Source: Halorussus pelagicus
GTDB taxonomy: Archaea; Halobacteriota; Halobacteria; Halobacteriales; Haladaptataceae
Length of the DNA stretch: 64,000 nucleotides
NCBI RefSeq assembly: GCF_004087835.1
Contig: NZ_CP035119.1
Location: 2,170,001-2,234,000 of the forward strand
Direction: 5' to 3'
Numbering within the stretch: position 1 is the first letter of the stretch; each line of letters begins with the position of its first letter. The notes under the pieces were generated by a model, which was not told the DNA's origin, did no database searches, and worked only from the letters and a program-made list of their open reading frames with translations. Position numbers and translations under genes: made by a program. Positions 1-7,357 of the stretch are shown here, one piece after another.

Positions 1-142
1 TGTTGTCGATGGTCGCCGGAGAGCCACACTCCGGGCAGTCGAAGTAGTAGCCTCCCTCGCCCTCGTGGACGGCGTCGGGTTCGAGTTCCATGCGCGCCGC
101 GTCGTCCCAGTCTACGTCGTCGGGGTTCTTCGAATTTGCCAT
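1..142 (-). CDS. Partial zinc-ribbon protein (N-terminal part only)
   Basis: The gene runs off the left edge, so only the first 47 residues are visible. It starts at an ATG (142) and has an acidic N-terminus followed by a CPECG knuckle at residues 36-40, which looks like the first half of a zinc ribbon. The second Cys pair would lie outside the window. Small zinc-ribbon proteins of this kind are common in haloarchaea, and most have no assigned role. It is transcribed away from the RNA methyltransferase gene to its right. No function can be given from this fragment. Confidence 0.6.
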   Translation of the reverse strand, partial: MANSKNPDDVDWDDAARMELEPDAVHEGEGGYYFDCPECGSPATIDN

Positions 143-289
143 GGGTGAGACGATGCCGGAGAGACGGGTAACGGCTACGGCCGTCTCGACGCCACCATCG
201 CCGTCCGGATGGCACACGGTCGCCCTCCCCGACGCCTGCACTGCGGCCTTCCGAAACCCACAAACGCCGCTCGCGCCAACTCACCGCCA

Positions 290-1243
290 ATGGAGACACT
301 GGAGCGCTACGAACCGCTGGTCGAGGATTTCGACGCCTTCCTCGACGCGTGCCAGCGCCCGCTTCCCTCGGTGGTCCGCGTCAACACCATCAAGGCAACC
401 CCGGAGCAAGCGACGGCGGCATTGGACGAGGAGGGCGTCGAGTGGACCGGCCGCGAGTGGTCCGACACCGTGTTGGAGGTAGACACCGACGGTCCCGGCA
501 GTACGTGGGCGTCGTACCACGGGTGGATTCACGGCCAAGAGGAAGTGTCGGCGATTCCCGCCGAAGTCCTCGCGCCCGAGTCCGGCGAAGTCGTCTGGGA
601 CGCCTGTGCCGCGCCGGGGAGCAAGACGACCCAACTCGCCGCGCTGATGGACGACGAGGGGTTGGTCGTCGCCAACGACAACAACCTCGGGCGACTCTCG
701 GCCCTGCGGTTCAACACCGAGCGACTGGGCGTGACCAACACCCTCGTCACGAACACCGACTCGCGGAACTTCTCGCTGAAGCCCTTCAACACCGATGAGC
801 GAAGCTCATCGAGCCCTGCGACGCAGTCGCAGAACTTCGACGCCTTCGACAAGGCGCTGGTGGACGTGCCCTGCTCGTGTGAGGGAACCATCCGGAAGAA
901 CCCGACCACGCTGGACGAGTGGACGATGGACCACGTCCGGAGCGTCGCCGGGGTCCAGAAGGGCATCCTCACTCGCGCGATTCAGGCCACGAAGGAGGGC
1001 GGCACCGTGGTCTACTCGACTTGCACGTTCGCGCCCGAGGAGAACGAGGCGGTCCTCGATTACGCGCTCGAAGCGGAGGACTGCCGACTCGTGGAGTTCG
1101 ACATCGACCTCGATTCGCGGCCCGGCGTCACCGAGTTCGAGGGCGAGCGCTACGACGAGAGCGTCCGGAAGGCAAAGCGATTCTACCCGCACCACAACGA
1201 CACCGGCGGGTTCTTTTGCGCGAAGTTGGAGGTGGAGGGATGA
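290..1243 (+). CDS. RsmB/NOP2/Sun-family RNA cytosine-C5 methyltransferase
   Basis: A 317-residue SAM-dependent RNA m5C methyltransferase, modifying rRNA or tRNA. The SAM-binding motif I is DACAAPGSKTTQ at about 105-115. Motif IV is VPCSCEGT with Cys195. Motif VI is YSTCTFAPEE with Cys245, which in this family is the nucleophile, while the motif IV Cys releases the product. I chose the ATG at 290 because the open frame upstream (from 209) has no family-like sequence. Residues 168-182 are an unusual Ser/Gln-rich insert encoded by two short hairpins and lie between motif III and motif IV. The stop codon overlaps the start of the next gene, so the two are probably translationally coupled. The exact target RNA cannot be told from sequence. 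Confidence 0.93.
   Translation: METLERYEPLVEDFDAFLDACQRPLPSVVRVNTIKATPEQATAALDEEGVEWTGREWSDTVLEVDTDGPGSTWASYHGWIHGQEEVSAIPAEVLAPESGEVVWDACAAPGSKTTQLAALMDDEGLVVANDNNLGRLSALRFNTERLGVTNTLVTNTDSRNFSLKPFNTDERSSSSPATQSQNFDAFDKALVDVPCSCEGTIRKNPTTLDEWTMDHVRSVAGVQKGILTRAIQATKEGGTVVYSTCTFAPEENEAVLDYALEAEDCRLVEFDIDLDSRPGVTEFEGERYDESVRKAKRFYPHHNDTGGFFCAKLEVEG
794..831 (+). repeat. Two triloop hairpins embedded in the methyltransferase gene
   Basis: GATGAGC-GAA-GCTCATC (794-810) and TGCGAC-GCA-GTCGCA (817-831) are two perfect inverted repeats, each with a 3-nt loop, six bases apart. They encode residues 169-181 of the methyltransferase and keep the frame. The surrounding protein reads naturally without them, so they look like a short in-frame insertion of about 45 nt. 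Confidence 0.8.
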
Positions 1244-1749
1244 CGGAAAAATCGAACGACGGCCAGCGATTCGACCGCCTGCCAGCGACGGCCGACGACC
1301 GCGAGGTCGAGGGGCGCGCGACCCGCAAGGAGGTCGTCGAGTGGTGGGACCAGCGGTTCGAAATCCCGCCCGAGACCTTCGAGGAGTACACCTTCTGGGA
1401 GAAGGGCAAGGGGAAAATCTGGATTCTCCACGGCGACATCGCGTCGCCGCTCCGCATCGAAGCTCTCGGCATGAAGTTCCTGCGCACCCGGCAGGAACAC
1501 TGGAAGCCGACGACCAACGCGGTCCAGCGGTTCGGCCGCGAGGCGACAAAGAACGTCATCGAACTCACCCGCGAGCAGGCCCGGCGGTTCGTCCGCGGCG
1601 AGGACCAAGAACTCGACTGGGACGGCGACTGGGGGTATCTAGTCGCCACCCACGAACTCGCCGACGCGCCCGAACCGCTCGGCGTCGGCCTGTTCGTCCA
1701 CGGCGAACTGAAGAGTCCGGTGCCGAAGGGTCGCCAGCGCGACCTCTGA
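1240..1749 (+). CDS. Conserved haloarchaeal protein coupled to the RNA methyltransferase (possible PUA-like RNA-binding protein)
   Basis: A 169-residue soluble protein whose ATG overlaps the stop codon of the methyltransferase (ATGA overlap). It is rich in Trp, Arg and Glu and has no membrane segment. The C-terminal half contains a hydrophobic stretch with GYLVATHE and GLFVHGELKSPVPKG, and ends a few residues later. In other organisms Sun/NOP2 methyltransferases carry or partner with PUA-type RNA-binding domains. The position and general make-up would fit such a partner, but I infer this from context and see no diagnostic motif. It is most likely expressed in fixed ratio with the enzyme. Confidence 0.75.
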   Translation: MTEKSNDGQRFDRLPATADDREVEGRATRKEVVEWWDQRFEIPPETFEEYTFWEKGKGKIWILHGDIASPLRIEALGMKFLRTRQEHWKPTTNAVQRFGREATKNVIELTREQARRFVRGEDQELDWDGDWGYLVATHELADAPEPLGVGLFVHGELKSPVPKGRQRDL

Positions 1750-1784
1750 GCCGGATTCCGCCGCCATTCGATTCGACTGGTCCG

Positions 1785-3323
1785 CTACGACCGCTCTTTC
1801 TCCCGGACGGTCCCGCCGCTCAGTCCCTCCCACTCGACGGCGAACCCCAACTCCGAGAGGACCGCGCTCGCGTCATCGATGCCTCGCTCGGCCAGCACCG
1901 CCTCGGCGTCCGCGAACGCCATCCCGGTCTCGATGTTGTCGGCGAGGTCGGCGAGGACCGCGGGCCGGACGAGGGTTCGCCCGACGCGCTCGTGGTCGGG
2001 GAACGCCGTCTCCTCGATTGCGTCCTCGCTGACGCCGCGCTTGCCCGCGAGCGCGGCGAGCGAAATCACGTCGGCCGCCGGGCGGAGTTCGTCGGGCAGG
2101 TCCGCCGCGCTCTCGGCGACGAGTTCGTCCTCGTAGCGCCGGAGGGCGTCGCGCACGTCCTTGAGCCGAATCGTCCCCGAGTAGGGAATCGCGCGGTGGT
2201 CGCGGGCGGCTATCTCCTCGCCGACGCCCAGACTCTCGTCCACCGCGACCACCAGTTCCACGTCCTCGACGGTTTCGAGTTGCGAGAGTTTCTTCTCGAC
2301 GTACTCGGGCGTCCAAAAGCCCATAATCTCGAAGAAGACTCGGAAATCGGCGTGGCGATAGTCGAACGCGAAGTCCGGAATCATCACCCGCGCGCCGGTT
2401 TCGAGCGGTTCGGGTTCGCGGGTCAGTTTCCAGTCCGAGTCCAGCGACTCGAACCGGGCGGCGAAGTCGGCTTCGACGCCGCTGTCGAAGGTCACGTCCG
2501 CGACTGGTTCGACGCCCGGCACGCGTACCGGGTCGTCGTTCGACAGCGAGAGCGTGCGCTCGGTGCCATAATCGTCGATGGTCGCCGAGAGCGTCCACGA
2601 GTCGGCCTTGGCGACGGTCCGGAGCAGGCGCGCGAACCGGGTGCCGTACCGCCGCGTCGAGCGAAAGAGCGCGTCGGGACCGGTGACGACGACTTCGCGG
2701 TCCGAGAGGGACGTTTGGCGCTCGTCCTCCGTCCTGCGAATCTCGTACATCAAGCGGAGGCGCTTGACCGCCGAGACGAGCGCCTTCGGGTCCGACGTGC
2801 GAACGCGTAGTTCGGTCGCATCAAAAAGGGCCGTTTGGGCCAGCGAGAGGTTGTACTGCGCGAGCAGTTGGTCGGGGTCCCAGCGCGCGTCGAACGCCGC
2901 GAGGACCTGTCGCTCCTCCAAGTCGGCGTACAGCGAGTCGGCGAGTTTGCTGGGGTCGGGGTTGGCCGCGAGGCGGTCGCTCGCCTCCCGAAGCGCGGCG
3001 TCGCGCTCGCTCTCGGAGACGACGCCAACCGTCTCGGCGGCCTCGAAGGCGGCCCGGCGGGCGCGCTCCGGTGGAATCGTCGCGCGGGTCTCGAAGGCGG
3101 CCTCGCGTTCGAGGAGTTTGGCGAACCCCCGGACGAGTTTGAAGTGGTCGGCCTCGCCTTCCAAGTCGGCGAGCGCCGAATCGAGGTCGCTCCGGGTCTC
3201 GCCGACGTGGCCCTGATACGTGCCGAGGACCCGCGCGGCCAGCGGCCGGTGTTCCCGGCCAGCGAACTGGGGGCGATACCCGCCGCCTGCTCTGGAGACG
3301 CGAAGCAGGTCCTTGGTTAGCAT
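1785..3323 (-). CDS. Bax1-like nuclease (DUF790), partner of XPB
   Basis: A 512-residue protein starting MLTKDLLRVS with an ATG at 3323; the in-frame ATG nine codons upstream adds nothing family-like. DUF790 proteins such as Thermoplasma and Archaeoglobus Bax1 are DNA endonucleases that bind archaeal XPB helicase in nucleotide excision repair. The region around residues 300-400 contains IPDFAFDYR and FFEIMGFWTPEYVEKK, which has the look of a PD-(D/E)XK-type nuclease core (D...E-x-K-like). The xpb gene lies upstream on the same strand but a lipoprotein gene on the other strand separates the two, so they are not a simple operon here. The family call is good; catalytic residues were assigned by eye. 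Confidence 0.88.
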   Translation of the reverse strand: MLTKDLLRVSRAGGGYRPQFAGREHRPLAARVLGTYQGHVGETRSDLDSALADLEGEADHFKLVRGFAKLLEREAAFETRATIPPERARRAAFEAAETVGVVSESERDAALREASDRLAANPDPSKLADSLYADLEERQVLAAFDARWDPDQLLAQYNLSLAQTALFDATELRVRTSDPKALVSAVKRLRLMYEIRRTEDERQTSLSDREVVVTGPDALFRSTRRYGTRFARLLRTVAKADSWTLSATIDDYGTERTLSLSNDDPVRVPGVEPVADVTFDSGVEADFAARFESLDSDWKLTREPEPLETGARVMIPDFAFDYRHADFRVFFEIMGFWTPEYVEKKLSQLETVEDVELVVAVDESLGVGEEIAARDHRAIPYSGTIRLKDVRDALRRYEDELVAESAADLPDELRPAADVISLAALAGKRGVSEDAIEETAFPDHERVGRTLVRPAVLADLADNIETGMAFADAEAVLAERGIDDASAVLSELGFAVEWEGLSGGTVREKERS

Positions 3324-3400
3324 ACTCGGAGAGAGGACCGGCGCGTACAAAAGCGGTCGGAAGGCAGAAGACTCATTCCGGTGGACTGGGACTCCCGCGT

Positions 3401-3814
3401 ATGCGAAGGCGCGACACGCTACGAAACGGTGCGCTTCTCGGCGCGACCGGCGGTCTCTCCCTCCTCGCGGGGTGCGCGGGCGGCGACGACGGACCGGCGG
3501 CCGCGCTGGACGTTGCGGGGACAGATTTCCGAGAGGGCGACTCCGGCGCGCTCGTCGTGGACATCACGGTCGAGAACGCGGGCGAAATCGACGGCTCGGG
3601 CACGCTCTTCGTGACGGTCGTCGCCGCCGAGTCCGAGACCGGAACCGAGACCGCGGACGACGGGAGCGTCGCCACCGACGCGACCCGCGAGAAGGCGGAC
3701 GTGACGGTGCCAGCGGGCGAGACTCGGACGGTGGCCGTCGAGTTCGAGTTCACCTACGCCCAGTTCAAGCGCGAGGGGTCCATCAACGCCGAGATTCGCA
3801 CGCTGGACGAGTAG
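3401..3814 (+). CDS. Secreted lipoprotein, unknown function
   Basis: A 137-residue protein with an N-terminal signal containing three arginines (MRRRD), a short hydrophobic core and a lipobox LAGC ending at Cys25. It is therefore probably exported, likely by the Tat route, and lipid-anchored at the outer face of the membrane. The mature part alternates beta-strand-like stretches (VVDITVEN, VAVEFEFTYA) and may form an immunoglobulin-like sandwich. It sits between bax and xpb on the opposite strand and has no evident link to DNA repair. No enzyme motif is visible. Confidence 0.8.
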   Translation: MRRRDTLRNGALLGATGGLSLLAGCAGGDDGPAAALDVAGTDFREGDSGALVVDITVENAGEIDGSGTLFVTVVAAESETGTETADDGSVATDATREKADVTVPAGETRTVAVEFEFTYAQFKREGSINAEIRTLDE

Positions 3815-3854
3815 GTATCGCCGCTCCGCTCACCGCGAAGAGTCGCCGCCCAAC

Positions 3855-5228
3855 TCAGCGCCGCCGCTCGGCAACGCGCTCCTCGGCGGTCTCGGCACTG
3901 ACGACCTCGTAGAGCAGGGCGGGCCGGTCGTCCTCGGTCGGCCGGAGGATGCGACCGAGACGCTGGGTGAACTCGCGTTCGCTCCCGCTCCCCGAGAGGA
4001 CGACCGCGACGTTCGCGTCGGGCACGTCCACGCCCTCGTCCAGAACGTTCGAGGTGACGACCCGCGAGTAGTCGCCCTCGCGGAACCTGCTCAGAATCTC
4101 GCGGCGCTCGGGTGCGCCGGTCTGGTGGGTGATGGCTGGGAGTAAGAATCGCTCGGAGAGTCGGTAGACGAGATCGTTGTGCGCCGTGAAGACAATAATT
4201 CGGTCGTCGCGGTGGTCTCCAAGAATTGCTTCGAGGGTCTCGACTTTCCTCTTGCTGTTCATCATCACTTCTCGGGCGCGCTGTTTGGCGAGCAGGGCCT
4301 CGCGCGCCTCGGGGTCCGACCCGGAGCGCTTGACGAGTTCCTGATAGTCGCTCCCGCTCTGCATCCGGATGTTGGATTTGGCGAGATAGTTCGTGAACAC
4401 CTCGTTGGCGTCCTCGTAGCGCCTGCGTTCCTCGTCGGTCAGTTCGACTTCGAGGCGCTTGATGTCGTAGGGCGCGAGGTGGTCGCCCGCGAGTTCGTCG
4501 GGGTCGATGGCGTAGACGCGCTCGCCGACCAACTCGGCGACGGCCTCGTGTGCGCCGTCCGGGCGCTCGAACGTCGCGGTCAGGCCCATCCGGGCGGGCG
4601 CGGCCAGCAGGCGCGCGATGTCCCGATAGCCCTCGCCGCCGAGGTGGTGGACCTCGTCGAAGACGGCGAGACCGAATCGGTCGCCCAACTCGTCGGCGCG
4701 CAGGTACGCCGAGTCGTAGGTCGAGACGGTGAGGGGTTCGACGGTCTGCTCGCCGCCGCCCAGTTGGCCGACGGGGACGCCGAACTCCGCCTCCAACTCG
4801 CCGCGCCACTGCTCCAGCAAGTCGATAGTGGGGACGACGACCAGCGTCGCGGTCTGGCACTCCTCGATGGCTTGCAGGCCGATGACGGTCTTGCCGCTCC
4901 CGGTCGGGAGTTCGAGGACTCCCCGCTTCCCGGCGTCCGCCCACGCCGAGAGCGCGTCGCGCTGGTACTCCCGGAGTTCGTAGGTCGAAGCCACGTCGGG
5001 GAGGTCCGGCGCGTCGAGGACCGAATCCTCGGAGGAGACGCTTCGCCGGTCCAGCGCCTCGCGGAGCGCGGCGTACCGGAAGGCGGGCGCTCGCAAGGTC
5101 TTCGAGCGCGCGTCGGTCTCGGCGTGGGGCAGGTCGAGGTCGGTGTCGCTCTCGACCCGGACGGTTCCCCCTTTGTAGGTCAGCGTCGCGTCGGCCACGT
5201 TGGTGAGAACTCGGTGCCCGCGAGACAT
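3855..5228 (-). CDS. XPB-type DNA helicase (superfamily 2)
   Basis: A 457-residue ATP-dependent DNA helicase of the XPB/Rad25 family, acting in DNA repair and possibly in opening promoters. Walker A is LPTGSGKT at 107-114 and Walker B is DEVH at 191-194. GLTATFERPDG corresponds to the motif III/RED region, and QRLGRILRP is motif VI. The first 80 residues correspond to the damage-recognition domain seen in archaeal XPB. The bax gene follows on the same strand about 530 bp downstream. The functional pair in archaea is XPB (unwinding) plus Bax1 (incision). Confidence 0.93.
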   Translation of the reverse strand: MSRGHRVLTNVADATLTYKGGTVRVESDTDLDLPHAETDARSKTLRAPAFRYAALREALDRRSVSSEDSVLDAPDLPDVASTYELREYQRDALSAWADAGKRGVLELPTGSGKTVIGLQAIEECQTATLVVVPTIDLLEQWRGELEAEFGVPVGQLGGGEQTVEPLTVSTYDSAYLRADELGDRFGLAVFDEVHHLGGEGYRDIARLLAAPARMGLTATFERPDGAHEAVAELVGERVYAIDPDELAGDHLAPYDIKRLEVELTDEERRRYEDANEVFTNYLAKSNIRMQSGSDYQELVKRSGSDPEAREALLAKQRAREVMMNSKRKVETLEAILGDHRDDRIIVFTAHNDLVYRLSERFLLPAITHQTGAPERREILSRFREGDYSRVVTSNVLDEGVDVPDANVAVVLSGSGSEREFTQRLGRILRPTEDDRPALLYEVVSAETAEERVAERRR

Positions 5229-5326
5229 AAACGGCGCGCCGTAGCTTCGCGGAGTCTTGCGTCGCCGCTCCGGAGCGACCGGGCCACCGACGGACGGGCA
5301 GGTAGGTTAAGTTTCCGGGCGGCGTT

Positions 5327-5806
5327 ATGCCGAGCGAGATTATGGGGGACCGAGACCAGCGTCAAGCGGCGCGACTCGTGGACCGAATCATCGAGGAAGT
5401 CGCCGCGTGGCCCCACGTCGAAACCAACGAACACCGCTTCGAGGGCCGAGAGTTCACGCTCGGCCCGCGCGAGGTGGGTCACGTCCACCGGTGGGGTATC
5501 GTGGACGTGCCGTTCACCAAGCGCCTGCGCGAGACCCTCGTCGGGGAGGGCGCGACCGAGGAGCATCACGTCGTCCCCGAATCGGGGTGGACGACGCGCT
5601 ACGTCGAGGACGACGAGGACGTAGAACAGTCCATCTGGCTGTTGCGGTTGTCGTATCTCTACCACGTCAACAACCTGAAGAAGACGCCGAAGGGTGCGGA
5701 GAACTTCGAGAACGTCGATGTCGCGGCGGAGCTAGACGATTTGGGCGTGAGCGAGGCGGTTCGGGCGGCGTTCGAGCGGCGGGGCGTGATGGAGACTGGG
5801 AAATAG
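5327..5806 (+). CDS. DUF5519 (luciferase-domain-like) protein
   Basis: A 159-residue protein. The stretch HVHRWGIVDVPFTKRLR followed by HHVVPESGWTTR and a run of hydrophobic and basic residues (IWLLRLSYLYH) matches the DUF5519 family, named after its resemblance to the short domain in some luciferase annotations. The family's activity is unknown. An ATG at 5342 (MGDRDQ) is an equally possible start. It is transcribed divergently from xpb across a 98-bp gap. Confidence 0.78.
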   Translation: MPSEIMGDRDQRQAARLVDRIIEEVAAWPHVETNEHRFEGREFTLGPREVGHVHRWGIVDVPFTKRLRETLVGEGATEEHHVVPESGWTTRYVEDDEDVEQSIWLLRLSYLYHVNNLKKTPKGAENFENVDVAAELDDLGVSEAVRAAFERRGVMETGK

Positions 5807-5980
5807 ACTGCCGGACAGCAGACGGAGAACGGTTCTGCGACATGGGGCTAAAGCAATTACGGATGTCGTTGTAGACGACCGAAACGATTCCAACGGAAAC
5901 GACGACGCGAGACGAACTAAGAGCGTAAGTGTCTCATCTCGTCGTTGACTAACGGCTGATTACGAGAACTGACATAGAAA

Positions 5981-6397
5981 ATGAATCGCAGACACTTTTT
6001 GAGCCTTTTACCCGTTCTTGGCGGAGCCGGATGCATACAATCATCTGAGGACGCTGGTACACGGATAGAGAGTGTCAAAATCACGAATTTCGATGATACA
6101 CCTCATTCTGTGCAGTTTCTGATGGAGACGAACGACGAAGTCGAGCTTTGGGAAACGAAACGAGTTCCGGCGGCGGAATACGGTCAGACCGTGCAAGCGG
6201 GATTCGAATACGTCTCGAATATCCCACGCAAATCGGAGAACTACACGATTCGTGTCCGAGTAGATGACTCGGAGTCGATTGCTTCGCTAAAGACGGCAGA
6301 CCTGAGTAATCAAGTAGACTGTGTGAACGTCGAAGCCGAAATAGACGACGAAGGTGACGTTGAGTTGTTGCATACTTTCGGCTGTCCTGACTCGTGA
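5981..6397 (+). CDS. Small secreted lipoprotein, unknown
   Basis: A 138-residue protein starting MNRRHFLSLLPVLGGAGC. Twin arginine, a hydrophobic core and a lipobox ending in Cys18 indicate Tat export and lipid anchoring. The mature domain is beta-rich, with two further Cys residues near the C-terminus (DCVNVE and FGCPDS) that may form a disulfide. Base composition is clearly more AT-rich than the flanking genes, which suggests an accessory or recently gained gene. Similar short lipoproteins occur throughout haloarchaea and have no known role. Confidence 0.8.
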   Translation: MNRRHFLSLLPVLGGAGCIQSSEDAGTRIESVKITNFDDTPHSVQFLMETNDEVELWETKRVPAAEYGQTVQAGFEYVSNIPRKSENYTIRVRVDDSESIASLKTADLSNQVDCVNVEAEIDDEGDVELLHTFGCPDS

Positions 6398-6458
6398 GCA
6401 ATGTGGTCGAGTCAGGGAACCGCGTTCTATCGGTACCGCGATTATTGATTCTGAATCC

Positions 6459-6490
6459 TTAAACGCGCCCAACCGTTTGTATCGGGTATG
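6459..6490 (+). promoter_or_regulatory. Putative grpE promoter
   Basis: TTAAACG at 6459-6465 lies 29 bp before the grpE ATG. That spacing fits an archaeal TATA element with transcription starting close to the start codon. The dnaK promoter has the same TTAAACG heptamer followed by a GTATCG block, so the two genes may share control. Confidence 0.5.
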
Positions 6491-7129
6491 ACCGACGAGG
6501 AAGTCACCGAGCAGGTTCGGGACGACGCCGAGGCGACCGAAGACGTAGAGAACGCCGACGCCGAGGAGCAGGCCGACCTCCTCGGCCCGGAGAGTACCAA
6601 ACTCGTCGCCGAAGTCGCCGCGCAGGACGCCGAACTCGCCACCGACCTCGAAGGCCACCTCGCGGGTCTCGAAGCCGACAAGGCCGAGACCGAGGAGCGC
6701 GCCGACGACCTCGAATCCAAACTCAAGCGCAACCGAGCGGACTTCAAGAACTACAAGAAGCGCGCCAAGAAGCGCCAAGAGCAGATGAAAAATCGCGCCA
6801 CTGAGGACCTCGTGGAGAATCTGCTGGACGTGCGCGACAACCTGAAGCGCGCCGTCGAGGACGACCACGAGAACGTCGAGAGCCTACAGGAGGGCGTCGA
6901 GATGACGCTGAAGGAACTCGACCGCGTGTTCGAGGACGAGGACGTAACCGAAATCGCCCCCGAACCCGGTACCGAGACCGACCCCCAGCGCCACGAAGTG
7001 ATGATGCAGGTCGAGAGCGACCAACCCGAGGGCACCGTCGCCGACGTGTACCAACCCGGCTACGAGATGGACGAGAAGGTCCTCCGGGCCGCGCAGGTGA
7101 CCGTCAGCGAGGGTGGCGACGGCGAGTAG
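6488..7129 (+). CDS. grpE: Nucleotide exchange factor GrpE
   Basis: A 213-residue cytosolic co-chaperone that releases ADP from DnaK. The acidic N-terminal tail is followed by a long coiled coil (residues about 55-100, with DKAETEERADDLESKLKRN). The C-terminal beta domain contains EVMMQVESDQPEGTVADVYQPGY and ends with KVLRAAQVTVSEGG, both typical of GrpE. It is first in the order grpE, dnaK, dnaJ. Each gene has its own upstream gap of 200 bp or more or its own promoter, so they are probably separate transcription units. Confidence 0.96.
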   Translation: MTDEEVTEQVRDDAEATEDVENADAEEQADLLGPESTKLVAEVAAQDAELATDLEGHLAGLEADKAETEERADDLESKLKRNRADFKNYKKRAKKRQEQMKNRATEDLVENLLDVRDNLKRAVEDDHENVESLQEGVEMTLKELDRVFEDEDVTEIAPEPGTETDPQRHEVMMQVESDQPEGTVADVYQPGYEMDEKVLRAAQVTVSEGGDGE

Positions 7130-7321
7130 CCGACGCCCGGAGTTCGGCGTTCGAATCCGTACGTTGTCCGAATCCGTGCGCCGTTCGAATCAGTATTCTC
7201 GCCGACGAGTAGAATTGCGGTCCGATATATAAGTATGTCATTCACGGGCACAGGACATTTCTGAAACCGCAAGAGGGCGGCCGAATCTCGTCTCGATGCC
7301 GTACAGCGAGACTAGCAAGGC

Positions 7322-7357
7322 TTAAACGGCAGAACCCGCAACGTATCGAACAAGATG
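7322..7357 (+). promoter_or_regulatory. Putative dnaK promoter
   Basis: TTAAACG at 7322-7328 lies 33 bp before the dnaK ATG, with GTATCG shortly before the start codon as in grpE. A second AT-rich stretch, GATATATAAG, lies about 130 bp upstream of the ATG and could be an alternative TATA element. The nearer element gives a near-leaderless transcript. Confidence 0.45.

Noticed and set aside
795-2810. A 671-codon frame overlapping the methyltransferase and bax genes
   Set aside because: Covers parts of three real genes in other frames, with Arg-rich low-complexity translation typical of a shadow.
7150-7200. T-arm-like GTTCGAATC, suggesting a tRNA
   Set aside because: No acceptor stem, D-arm or anticodon stem can be formed around it.
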